A stretch of 64,000 nt of DNA, taken from positions 8,856,211 to 8,920,210 of the forward strand of contig OZ018413.1 in NCBI GenBank assembly GCA_963969595.1. Direction: 5' to 3'. The DNA is from Neckera pumila. Taxonomy: Eukaryota > Streptophyta > Bryopsida > Hypnales > Neckeraceae. How positions within the stretch are numbered: the first letter of the stretch is position 1; each line of letters opens with the position of its first letter. The position numbers and the translations under genes are program-made. The notes beneath the pieces are model-generated. The model saw nothing but the letters and a program-made list of their open reading frames with translations. It did not search any database and had not been told where the DNA came from. This document shows, in pieces, positions 11,821 to 23,124 of the stretch.

Positions 11821-12172
11821 AAACTAATGTGGCCCTGTGTCTTTGGCCCAATTTTTATCCACTCCCGGTTCCATTCTCGGTTATACTTCCGGTTCCACAC
11901 CCGGTTCCTCTCCCAGTACCAGGAACGCCACCAAAACCACAGTAAAAGTAATTTTCTAATTTTGTAATCAATAAATACTTTGGAATTCAATAACTTTCCC
12001 ACCGTAGCTCCAAACGCCACAAAACCAAGCTGGTGCACCCCTCCTCGGCTAGAAGTTTCCGATGGTACCAAGCACGCAGCCGAGGGATGCAAGGTCCGGG
12101 AGTTGTCCATGCGTCAAACAAAACAAACAAACAAACAAAATAAAACAAACAAACAGCTTCATTTAAAGTATT
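11821..12172 (+). repeat. Copy 2 of the duplicated element with (AAAC)n tail
   Basis: Partner of 11376-11710, about 440 bp downstream. It carries an extra proline-like run of CCGGTTCC repeats in its first third and a longer AAAC tail. The divergence shows that the duplication is not recent. Confidence 0.75.
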
Positions 12173-13249
12173 GAATGATAGTGTTGATAACTCTAAAATT
12201 AATAAAGAGTTTAATACTTATGCAAGTTTAAAGCAACCACATCAAAAAAATTGAGTCAAATTATTTTGATGCCTTTTTGACAACAATCTAATATAGAGGC
12301 CATAACAATGTCATTTTTTCAATCATTTTGACATTGAATTGACAACAAATTTTTTTGATAGCGTTCTAATGCAAAGTGAGCATTGTCATGTTCATATCAA
12401 AAGTAAGGTTTTGCATCTTTTAAGTGCATAGTAACCAAAAAGCACTTTTGTCAATTAAATAATTTACTCTTGAAATGAGTTAATTAATTGTACTTATGAA
12501 ATACATTATACCCCCTTTTTTATATTTCTTCAAATATTGCTTTGATTGCAATCAATATAGGATATTGATTCCATATCCCATATTAGTACTTGTGTATGTA
12601 TAATATACCATACTATTGTACCATGTATATTTTGTATATATGTTTCATATCCATATATATTCCATGTATAATATTTGGTACACCATATTTCACATATTGT
12701 ATTATGTAAGTGTCCATAGCATACCCACTTCTCATTAAGCCTCAATCTCAACAACCAAAAATGTCTCTTAAGATGGCGCAATCAATAAAAACAATTTTAC
12801 AGCATGGGGGGGAAGACATTCTTTTAATATGCAGATCTAGGGTTGTGTATTTTTTCACATTTCGGGAGTGGTCTTGGGCAAAGGTGTTTGCATCTTTTGG
12901 TTGCATAAGCATAGTCAATCTCACATCATTGTTAGGCCATTTTAGCATCATTTTGGAGTATACTAATTCAATGTCAATTTGACATTAGTTTGAAGGTTAG
13001 AATGATGCCATTTGGAACATGCGTTGTTTTTATATTATTTTAATATCAATCAATAGATAAAAATTGGGACCTTATTTGGACTCCTTTTTTTATCAAATTA
13101 AAATCAACAGTAAAAAATAACAAATTTTAATTAGAGTCTGATGAGGACAAGGCTTGTCCAAGTTGGATTGTAATTGAAAAAACATTTTTACATACATATA
13201 TATTTTTTTTTTCAAAAAAAATATAATTTTTTAATTCAAAAATTGTGGA
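12173..13249. other. Non-coding A/T-rich stretch
   Basis: No gene, RNA gene or repeat recognised up to the inner edge of the right inverted-repeat arm. Confidence 0.45.
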
Positions 13250-14276
13250 AATAATTTATACAATGCAACTGTAGACAATTTTGTGAGAGCCTTCTTGCAA
13301 ATGGTAAGATATTACTAGAACCTTAAGGGCAATCAAGCTTGCATGAGACCAAAAAATGAAGAGTTATTGTTATGAGTTGCTCAACGCTCAACTGAACAAA
13401 CTAGAAATCCAAAGGTGTTGACGAATGCTATTGCAAGCATTTTTTAAGTATAAATTTTTTTTATTTGAGCACCTCATCTCAAAGGTGAAGAAGTTTTTGG
13501 ATTGCAAAGTAAGAGACAAACATGCCATCTTGATGCAAGTTTGATTCATATTGACCAAACAAAGTGAATTTTTCACATCCCCTTATTTAAACAAGATTCT
13601 AGAGAACCTCTACAAGTGCTCAAGGTCTTAATCCAATTTTGAAAAATGTTTTGTCTAATGTGGAAGTAGACCTTAAAGACGTGATGACTACAAAAGACAT
13701 TTTTAGACAGCCTACTTTTAAGACTTCTTCTCATGCAACAACAATTCAAGAGACGGACTGTGACAAACTTCAATGGCAAATCAGAAGACCTTTTGAAGTC
13801 TTGAAATAGCTTTGAGGACCATTTCAATGCTTCCTTTTTAATGTCTTTAAAGTCTATTGTAATTCTCTTTTTATACATATTTTTTCAAAATTCAAATTTT
13901 TTAAAATTAAATATTTTAAGATTTATCTATGATTTTCTTGAAGTTTTATTTTTTATTTTCATTTTACATTAAATACTACAATTTTTTTTAAATTAAAAAA
14001 ATAAATTATAAAGTTATGTGAGAAGGCATTTGATGTTCTTTGTATTCATTAAAGAAATTGTAGTAAGATGGAATAACCCAATAGTTGCATTTCTATCTAA
14101 ATCATACAAATTAAAAACTAACGTGTCTTTATTTTAATCATCTTATGCATAGAAATTTATGGTATCCCATTGTCTTCCTTATGTATTTTTACTTTGCATT
14201 CATTAATATTGTGTCTCTATTTTCATAATATAATCCCTATTCATCTAAAAGAAGATGTTTTGATTTAAGATTGTAA
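13250..14276 (-). repeat. Right arm of the long inverted repeat
   Basis: Reverse complement of 1-1027; see the left arm. Because the left arm is cut by the window edge, 14276 is only the last position that can be compared and not necessarily the true terminus. Confidence 0.93.
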
Positions 14277-15581
14277 TTGTCTTATTTTTTGTGCATGCAT
14301 AAAGGCTTTTAATATGAGCACCTAATAATCTCTATAATAATAGATATAATACAAATTAAATTTATTATGTCTTCAAAAGTATAATCCTAAGTCCTCTATA
14401 TTTGCATAACTATGTACTTTTGTGGTTTAAAATCCCTATTACCAAAGATTCAAAATGAAAAGGTGAAAATCTTTTTTTTCTCCTTTTTCTTTAAAATTTA
14501 TTCCAATTTTTTTCCATTTTTTTCCATTTTTTCTATTTTTTCCATTTTGTCATTTTTTTTCCATCTTTCCACATTTTTTAACTTTACACCTTATTTTTGT
14601 TCAATTGCTTTTCACATCTACTTTCATCCATGTTCCAAGTTTTTTCATCCAAATTTTCATCTCTTCTCATCTAAATCTTCATCCAATTTTGTATCTACTT
14701 TCATTTATAATTTCATCCACATTTACCCATATTGTCATTTACATTCATCCATTTTTCAGATATCATCATCCAAATTTTCATCTACTTTCATCTATATTTT
14801 CATCCAGTTTTTTTAAATTTTGTCCTAAATTTATGATCTTTGCTCACCATTCTCCACTCACCACTTGCCGTTCACCACTCCATGTTCATGGACTAGCAAC
14901 ATTGAAAATGATTTTATTAATTCAAATATAATTGTACCATCTAGCTAATGTCTTTTCAGGAGAATATGTGAAATTCATTTAACTCCCAACAATCATGAAA
15001 GCACTTGAATCTATGCATTTTTGCATCATTATCATTTTTGGATTGTCAAATTAGAAAAACATCACAATTCCATCCTATAGGAATGAAAAGCTAATAAATT
15101 CAAAAATGTATTTTATAAACCTTGTCATACATATTTTAATATGATACACTATGAGAAAGATAAAATACATTTAGAAAAAGCAAATTTTTAGGCATGTTCA
15201 CAATTATTATCTTAAAATGAGCATCTTGCTTAGCAATGATGATGTCATTTCTCACCTATCCAATCAAGAAAAAAGAATAACTAAACTATTAAAAAATAAA
15301 TCCAAACAAAGCAAATAACAAATAAAATGTTATTTTTGAAAGTGTCTTAACCTTCTTTGCAAAGTTCAATATGACAAATTGTTGCTAGGATTGATATTGA
15401 GTTTTCTCTATGTATTCAATTGCATCACAAATTGAGTTACAAAGAATAACGTCTATTAACATTGATTGGAATAGTCTCAAATAAAAGAGCTTGCAGCTTG
15501 CCATTGAGAAAGAACAAATACCTACCAAGACATAGATGGAATGCCACGTCCTGTCCACCTTGTGATATAAAAACAAGCATA
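14277..15581. other. Intergenic stretch with a pyrimidine-rich simple tract
   Basis: From about 14470 to 14820 the plus strand is dominated by TTTTTCC, TTTCCATTTT and TTCATCCAAATTTTCATCT units. Its 134-codon open frame (14412-14816) is Phe/Ser/His low complexity and is not a credible gene. Nothing is recognised from 14830 to 15581. Confidence 0.5.
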
Positions 15582-16070
15582 TCAAAGACAATGAGTAGCT
15601 ATTGTGGAGTGCAACCAAGGGACGTACTTTAATTGTTTGAAGTCCTCCGCAAGGAGTGGCATCTCCAACTTCCCAAGAAACGTGACCAAATTATTCATGT
15701 CAAGCTTGCAACGGTTCTCTCTGTCATTAATCACAATTGAGTGACAATGATCCCCAACACAACTGTTCTTGTCAACCTCCCGCATGACAAGGACGATGAA
15801 ATCTTGTTGGTGGATCTCGATTAGTTCCACCTTCTTGTGCAAATTCCATTGGTGAAACGTATTCCTGCCATTGTTTTTGAACTGGAGGAATACAAAATTC
15901 TTGTACCGGTTGACTTTGAACAATTAGTATGCAATGAAGGCCTTGAATTGCTAGAGCTTGCTATAGCATTCCGGCAGTCCTTCAATGAATGGCACATCCC
16001 CAAGAAGACTTACAAAAGGCTCCAGGAATGGCTCGGCGCTGCCGTAGTTGTACCCCTTTCCTTCTCCCAT
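15582..16070 (-). pseudogene. Single-frame decayed gene fragment, unknown family
   Basis: From an ATG at 16070 one frame runs to 15582, interrupted only by TAG (15951-15953) and TAA (15924-15926) eight codons apart. The read-through protein starts MGEGKGYNYGSAEPFLEP and later contains CVGDHCHSIVINDREN. Composition is ordinary globular, not low complexity, and continuity over 160 codons argues for former coding. I do not recognise the family. The 5' and 3' ends are probably incomplete. Confidence 0.5.
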
Positions 16071-17407
16071 TTTGAATGTGCTGCAGGCTAATACTGATAT
16101 ATCAGAATCAACAATGGATTACTCTCAAGTTGAGGATTGTCGTAGTACAAGAAAGAACATTGTCCCTAGTTAGTGTCAAAAACACCACTAAGTGACTTGT
16201 GTATTGTTTCACAGGGACTTAGGTCGTAATTCTTCTAGATATCCAAAATCGGAAGTCAAAAACCTAGCAAACCAAACACACCGGATCTATAGCCGGAATG
16301 TCTTGCCTTACTAAGTAACTAACTCCAGTTATTCCCTTATCTAATTTTACTATTCCATCACTCTCCAGCAATCAGGAAGGAGTGTTTGGGCACTATACCT
16401 CTTTCCAATTCTGGTTTATAGTAACTAGTGTAGAAGTTTAACCTCTAATCTAGAGGGTTCCATTCTTAGAATTAAGGGAGGACATGTAAATCCTACCCTC
16501 CAAACGTTTCAAGTGATTCGAGATTCAATGTATTCAAACTACAGCACACACACAATGGTTTACCAAGAAACGGAGACTCCCTCACAACTAATTTGGTGGT
16601 AACACCAAATTAGTAGGTCACAAAAAAAGCCCCTAGTTCCTCTCAATTACTACAATGACGGAATTGAGTCGAATCTAGCTCCATTACTGAAGATTAGAAC
16701 CATAAATTAAGCAAGTACGCCCTATCCGGACAGTAGTTCCACTTCCGGTTGTAGCAGGACCTCTTCACAAGTTGAGTAGCACGGGGTTGAATCTCTTTCT
16801 AATTCACGTCTACACTCAACGCGGCTACTGTATACAAAAGTAATCTCCTGAACTCACTCCAAATCAACCATTAACCAATACACAAAAGTCCCACCGCATT
16901 GAACTAGTAGTTCTGTAGGTATTGGATCTGCCAGAATCTGGAAGCCACCTCCAATCTTCCACTAATCTCACAAAGTTAAGCTACTTGCACTAAACAATGG
17001 TTCTAGCACTGCCGGCATACTAATATAATGTAATGGAGAACATAAGACATATGGTGTGGAAATGCTTTGCTTTACTAAATCAAAATAAAAGTATAAGTGC
17101 AAGAATGCTCGAGGTGACAAGCAAAAGTCCACCCTTAAATAATCAGCACCTGAGAATCCTAAGAGTCCCAAGAAGTGAACACAAGGATCAGAGAATGCTA
17201 TGTGACATTCCCTCAATCCGTTGACTTTTACAAAAAGACAAAAACAACAACCAAAAGCGGATCTCAAATCCGAGAAATTCGGATCCGGGTGTCTAAATAC
17301 ATCTGCACAAAAATTACCTTGCCAACTACTTTCTAATCACAAAAACTTCAATTTCTGCCGCCTACCTAATTCTACCCTAACATTAGCCAGCCCTAAGACT
17401 TCTTGGC
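16071..17407. other. Non-coding stretch, nothing recognised
   Basis: Short frames only; no motif, RNA gene or repeat was identified. Confidence 0.4.
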
Positions 17408-18539
17408 TCATTTTGGAGTCGCCTCCAACAATTTGGTGCCACCCTGTCTAATCGGTTGCTTTTGACTGACTGAAGCTTTGGTTCCACGTGTCACCATACC
17501 TTTGGTCAAAGTTGCAACTTTGCCTTTGCCCTTTTGCGGAGGAGAATCCAATTCCATCTTGCCTTCCTCCTCTACAGTGCTGCATTCCTCCCTCATTGGT
17601 GCTGGAGACTCGTCCTTTGCCTCTTCTTCTTCATCCAAATCCAACTTCAAAGGTGGCTGTGCTCCCTTGCTCTCTTTATTGTTTGCTTCTTCTTGGTGGC
17701 ACTTGGGAGAAGTACAGTTGGGCTTGCCTTTTTGCTCTTAGGTATGTCCAAACTCTCTGAGTACGGGATCCAAGTTTAGAATCCTTTCCAATTTTGGACT
17801 CCATTTGGCTAGGTGGTCGGATTGGTAGTGGAGTAGATTCTACACCTTTCTCCTTCATGTTTCTAAAGGACAAAGGGGAGGGAGGGAGAGACTTAGAAGG
17901 AGTCGCTCCTTCCAATCGACCGGTTCTTCTCACAATTTTCAATTTTGGGCCGCCGTGCATAATAGCCCTCATCTTCTCCAACATCCTCTCCATCTTATCC
18001 CCATAACTCACAAGGATAGAGACTAACTTCAGCCTCATGTGTGCTCCCTCCTTATGCACACCTTCCTCAAACAACTTAGCTCGATTTACTACATCTCTAG
18101 AGTTACCAATAAACTTCCGGATTCAACTAAGAATTTCCGTAGACTCAGTGGAGAGTCTTGTCTCCTTTTTGACTTCCTTAGAATTCTGCTTGACTTTGCA
18201 TTGAAGACTTTTCACCATGCTTTTCAAATCCTCAACCTTCTTCTCTAATTTTTGGACATCCTTTCCATAGAGAAGGATTTCTACTTTGGAATATAGCTCC
18301 AATGATGGTACCTCCAACAGATCACTCACCTTCCGGATTACTTCCCTCTCAATAGCTAAGTGTTTTTGGATGTGGATGAGATCCTCAATGACCTGACCTA
18401 AGGCATCCCCCTTCCGGACCAGAGCCCACAATGGATCCTTTTCCTTAGTTCCCTTGGCTAGACCCTTTTCCTTCTCTCTAAGGTCTAACTTCTCTCTCTC
18501 ATGTTCCGAGGACTCTTCCTCAATCTCATCCTTTAGCAA
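17408..18539 (-). pseudogene. Decayed coiled-coil / disordered protein gene, possibly retroelement gag-like
   Basis: On the minus strand, 18539-18123 encodes a charged coiled coil (heptads in EREKLDLREKEK and VQKLEKKVEDLKSMVKSL). After one TGA (18123-18125) the same frame continues through 18074-17676 with a Met/Arg-rich helix and a Pro/Ser-rich linker. A frame change then leads to an acidic-to-basic tail at 17650-17408 (DLDEEEEAKDE, then a KGKGK stretch). Coiled coil plus basic disordered tail is common in plant retroelement gag-like proteins, but no zinc knuckle or LTR is seen, so this is only a suggestion. Confidence 0.5.
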
Positions 18540-19633
18540 AAACTATAGTACTTAATTGATTGTTGCATTATAATTTATGAACTCTCCAAAAAATCATATA
18601 AATCAAAAAATGTAGAATGAATATACTCAATGCAGAATTTTGAGCTAAAACATAAAAGGGAAAAGTAATAAGTTGTGGATTCCTTTGACCCATTTGTTTG
18701 TAGACTTTTGAAACAAAGGGCTCCCAAATCATGCACTCCACAATTTTTTAAAATTTATGCACCCTTAATACAAGTAAATAAGTAATAAGTGGTGCAGTGC
18801 ATGATTTAATTTCAATTTGTTTGAACATTCTTTCAATCACATACAATATTGCGGAATGCATGATTTTAAGGGTGTTTGTTGACTTTGTTCTAACATTAAG
18901 AAGCTTAAAGCTAGTCTTACTACTTCTCATTTATAATGGAATTCTATTTAGTTGCACGTACATAAAGGAACAAACATAGGAAAAAATCTTCCAAGGTCAA
19001 ACATAGAACTTCTTAATTTTGGTCCTAGACTATTATATATTTATGTACATCCGAACATTTGATTCGTTCTATTTAAACCCATTGCCGAGAAAGCTGTCGG
19101 CAATGCATGTGTTCCAACAATCAAAGCATCTCTTAACCCCTAAAATTATTTGTAGGGTTCAAATTTGAATGCAACTGAATTTGTGACCATTCACTATTTG
19201 ATGTTTGGGAAGTTTATGTAAGTATGTAACTTTAACAAATAAGAGAGGATTGGATTAAGAGAAAAGAAAAAAAAAACAAAAAAACTCCATGTCTTAGTAA
19301 AGGGCTACCACACCATGCACTCCTCAAGTTTTTTTTTTAATTTTGAGGGTGTGACCCGAAAAAATTGAAGAGTGCATGATTTGGTGGCCTTTTGTTAATC
19401 AAAGTATTTATTTGTTTGTTATTTATTTGTCCTATAATTGAAACAAACAAGAATATTGAATTAGCACTCCTGAAATTCCCGCCACCGTAGACTAATGTAG
19501 TATTCAAAATTCAAACCCCTCCCGATACCTGACAAGTCCCAGGTATGGCAAACAAGACAAATGAAAAATTCTACGAACAAGGATTCAGCATTAAATCATG
19601 GATTCCGCATGCGACTTCCAGGACGGCCCGCTC
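18540..19633. other. Intergenic stretch, nothing recognised
   Basis: A/T-rich with short frames only. A small inverted motif (ATTGCCGAGAAAGCTGTCGGCAAT, arms ATTGCCGA and TCGGCAAT) occurs near 19080-19103. Confidence 0.4.
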
Positions 19634-19891
19634 GACGTCCTACCCGTCCTGGAGACGGAATGTCCGTCCCCTGGACGACCCGGACAATTGTGGACGCCGT
19701 GTCCGTCCCCTGGACGCTCTTTCCGTTCCCTCGACGGACTGACCGTCCCCGGGGGACCTTGACGGCCCTGGACGGCTTGTCCGTCCCCTTGACGGCCTGC
19801 CCGTAAACTCGACGCCCCCCCCCCCCGACGGCCAAGCCGTCCCCTCGACGGCCACCCCCCCTCTGTCTGTCCTCTCGACGGCCTGTCCGTC
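19634..19891. promoter_or_regulatory. 20-bp-periodic array of GACGG-N5-CCGTC dyads
   Basis: A GC-rich minisatellite with a unit near GACGGCCTGTCCGTCCCCTC. Each good unit is a 15-bp dyad with a 5-bp spacer. Recognisable sites start at 19634, 19654, 19693, 19713, 19733, 19771, 19791, 19827 and 19877, most of them 20 bp or about 40 bp apart. Spacers differ (AATGT, CGTGT, TCTTT, ACTGA, CTTGT, CCTGC, CCAAG, CCTGT) while the GACGG and CCGTC halves hold. The array ends 13 bp before a TATA box and about 215 bp before the start of the kinase-like gene, in strong contrast to the A/T-rich surroundings. A role as repeated binding sites is inferred from this position and spacing. Confidence 0.8.
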
Positions 19892-19903
19892 CCCGCAAAT
19901 GGG

Positions 19904-19910
19904 TATAAAA
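19904..19910 (+). promoter_or_regulatory. TATA box of the kinase-like gene
   Basis: TATAAAA inside GGGTATAAAACCC, about 196 bp upstream of the ATG at 20106 and immediately downstream of the dyad array. This is a textbook core promoter position. Confidence 0.65.
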
Positions 19911-20105
19911 CCCGCCTTTTCATTTAACTTCCTCACCAGTCTCTCCTGTTCTGGCGGTGCTCTCTTGTCCTGGATTGGTTGCAGTCCTTGCTTGGGAGCG
20001 CGGGCGCTTGGATTGAGGCTGGTTTGAGGAATAAGGGGGGCGGTTTTTCACATTGTGGAACTCGAAACCCTAATTTCTTTCATTTGATAATCTATTTCTT
20101 ATTTG

Positions 20106-21770
20106 ATGGCTAGTCGCGATTTCTCGAAGAGGAAGGTTGATGCCTGGTTTACAGGCGTTGGAGACGAACATGGTGGTGAATCAACGGATTGTGTTTCGGA
20201 GGCCGTAGGTGCAGAAGGGGTCAATGCTATCATTGCTGGAGAGTCTGTGGCTGTTGGAGAGTCTTCGAGGGCGAAGAAAAAACAACGGAACAGGCACAAA
20301 TCCGCAAATCCAGAGAATTGGCCAAGGAAGGTTGCAACGAGAAAATTGCATGAATTGGCATTGAATTTTTTTGATCATTATACAATAGCGCAATTGAACA
20401 CAACATACGTCTCACGCGGATCAGTGGGAGTGGATGCCATTAAAGACAAGTTCCGTCACATGTTTTGGACAACAATGAGCGAGGACGAGTAGCTGGAAGA
20501 CCGCACAAAGGATTCATTCAATCATTGGTTGGATTCACAAGTTTCAACGTGTGTTTTCAACATTGTCCAAGTTGCTGAAAAAATTAAAGGCTTTAAAAGG
20601 AGTGAAGTGCCCAGACAACAAGCTTTGAATTTGTTGCACAAGAAAGTGTATTGGTGGCATGACGCAATGCAACCACTATCTTCGAATAACATCCGTTCAG
20701 CTCCGTGGTTTCAACGAAGTCAGACCTTGATCTTTGGTCAAGTGGCTGCAGGAGGAGTGTTTTTTCTTGAAAGAGGAGTGGTGGTGGTTCCGTTGTCCGC
20801 CCATAGCAAACAAGGGGGTCAAGGCAGGGTGCTCAAGGTTCATCTTCAAAATTCAAAATATGTTCCCGAGAAGATGGAATTAGCTGGGAAGTCGGCCTTG
20901 TACATTGATCAATTGAAGAAGTCAAGGGAGAAGTTGTCCATTGAGGCATTGGTTTGTCCATGCAATCATCCAGGGGTCATTAAATTCTTTGCTATAAATA
21001 ACATGACCATGGAATGTTATTCTCAATGGTGGAATGGAGGTACTCTCGGCGCCATGTTTTCCCTTGATGAGAAGAATCGAGATCCGGATGAAATTGGGAA
21101 GTTGGCTTACCATGCAACTCCACAAACAATGCAAGAAGCCAAACGACTCATGGCATATAGACGCAAGCGCACCGAACTTGCGTGGGTGTTGATCTGCATT
21201 GTGGATGCAGTGCAACAATGTTCTGTATTGCACAACGACATCACACCGGAGAACATTATGCTTCCTTTTCCAAATGATGATGGAAGAACTGTGTGAATTG
21301 GTATATGTGATTGGGGAATGGGTAGCCGCATCAATGAAGAAACCCCTTCTCTTTATCCATTCAATTGTGCAAGGACGTTGCAGGCCACCCGAGCAAAACG
21401 TTGGTGGGTGGCTCCCGAGTTGATGTACTTGACTGGATAGACCGGCACTTCAACATCTCCAAGTCGCATGGTTAAGCCACCGTGTGTTAGTATACACACG
21501 GACGGATATTCCATAGGAAAATTGGCTATGAAGGTATGGAAAAGGGATCGTGGAAATGTAGACATGATTCCGGACAATACGGCATTTGGTACATTTCAAG
21601 CAATATTGGGTGAATTGTGCAAGGTGGAGGCACTACAACGACGCTCGGTGACACATGCTGTGCAACGACTAAGTGGTGCTCCAACGTTTTGGACACCACC
21701 TGTGGATTGCTACCGCGAGGCACGCAAAGAACAAGAACTTGAAGACCAGCAAACAAGAAATAAAGATTAG
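20106..21770 (+). pseudogene. Protein-kinase-like gene, one frame with three internal stops
   Basis: A single frame of 555 codons runs from the ATG at 20106 to the TAG... end at 21770, broken only by TAG (20490), TGA (21294) and TAG (21438). Reading through shows an eukaryotic protein-kinase fold: a GGQGRVLKVHL glycine-rich strand, HPGVIKF after the C helix, HNDITPENIML at codons 376-386 (HRD loop with Asn for Arg), CDWG at 401-404 (DFG variant), WVAPEL at 434-439 (APE) and TDGYSIGKLA near 465 (subdomain IX). The N-terminal 250 residues are unfamiliar. All catalytic positions were conserved before the stops arose, so it was once a functional-type kinase. The present copy is most likely dead unless stops are read through. 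It is convergent with the hAT gene at 23125 and could be cargo of the same element; no shared terminal repeats were found. Confidence 0.75.
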
Positions 21771-23124
21771 TGAAAACAGTATTACAATATAGTATTATAA
21801 TTGCCAAATTAGTGTTTACTTAGCACATGCAGTTCTATTAGTATAGGCTTGACGACATCGGAATCATTATAGCACACTTTGTGGCCTCAATCCATTGTGT
21901 ACTAATTTTGTTTTATACAAACTTCTTTTATCTAAACAATGAGTGTAATTATTTTTTTGTTTTTTGCAAGTTTTTTTAAATGAATGGTTTTGTGCTATTT
22001 TTTCCGTATTGCGTACAAATCCTAATTCTAAACATTTATACAATAGTGTATAGTGAATGAATTGTTGTGCTCATGTGGACTACCAAATATAATTTGAAAT
22101 TAGAGACTTCAAGCTCTAAAGTCCTACCTTCTTTTTTCCATCCAAAAACCCCTGGAAATATTTGAGTCATTCCATGTTTGATTAATGAGATGAAAGTGAT
22201 GAGGAGTTTTAGTTTGACGGTAGTTATGGAATATTGAATTTGTACTTCAATGAGACTCTGAAGTCTTTTTTAATTCATCTTTTACTATTTTGGCAAGAAA
22301 ATACCATCATGACGCAGGAGGTGTAGATTATTTGTTATATCAATACATCTGTTGCTTCAGTTTGGATTGGCACATTTTTATTCTATAACTACATAATTAA
22401 CAATTTAAGGCTCTATTCAATCTCATGCCTAATCCTACAGTTGACAATGTTACACTTCTATTGCGCTATTTTTTAAATGATGAAAATCAAATATATTTTA
22501 CCCCAAATGTTTTTCCTATATTTTCAACTCAATTCTTGAATATAAAAAAGTTTAAATTCAAAATCAATAGTGCCAAAACTAAACCGCAAATCGCGGTCAA
22601 TGTGAATCTAAAATTGCAAAGACAACATTCCAAAGTCGGCAAAAAACTTTTATTCCAACTTCGAACACTAATATCTTTCAATCCATATGGTCACCCCTTA
22701 TGTAAATTTTACTACATGATAAAAAAATAAGTGAAGTACAAGATCTTACAATTAGTTTTTTTTTTTTTTTAAATTCTGTAATTTCAGGCAAATGTAGCAG
22801 AAATGACAATTTTGAGTGTTTTTTTGATAATCTAATGATCTTGGGAGTTGGGACTCTGGAGGTTAATATTTCCGAGATGGAATCGACACACAATAATTCC
22901 AAAGACGGGCAATTGCCATTCCTAAAGGGCTAAATGCATGTTTTATATATACATTGAAGGGTAGAAATTGCCTAATCGTATGCTTCACGAGAATGAAAGG
23001 AAGAAATGTAATATTTATTAATGCCGCATACAATGTGCAAGGTATTGAGCCGTATCAAAATTGGAAAAAATGAAAAAACATTACATTTGTCAAGATGAAG
23101 ACACTCTGGCCTTTCTAAAAATAC
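21771..23124. other. Intergenic stretch between two convergent genes
   Basis: A/T-rich, with short open frames only. No terminal repeat or terminator-like structure is recognised. Confidence 0.4.

Noticed and set aside
1..14276. Maverick/Polinton or other giant virus-like element
   Set aside because: Long terminal inverted repeats would fit, but there is no DNA polymerase B, retroviral-type integrase, packaging ATPase or capsid gene between the arms.
14412..14816. 134-codon plus-strand frame
   Set aside because: Phe/Ser/His low complexity encoded by pyrimidine-rich simple repeats.
19634..19891. CRISPR array
   Set aside because: The 20-bp units are contiguous and degenerate with 5-bp internal spacers, the host is eukaryotic and no cas-like gene is present; a minisatellite of dyads explains it.
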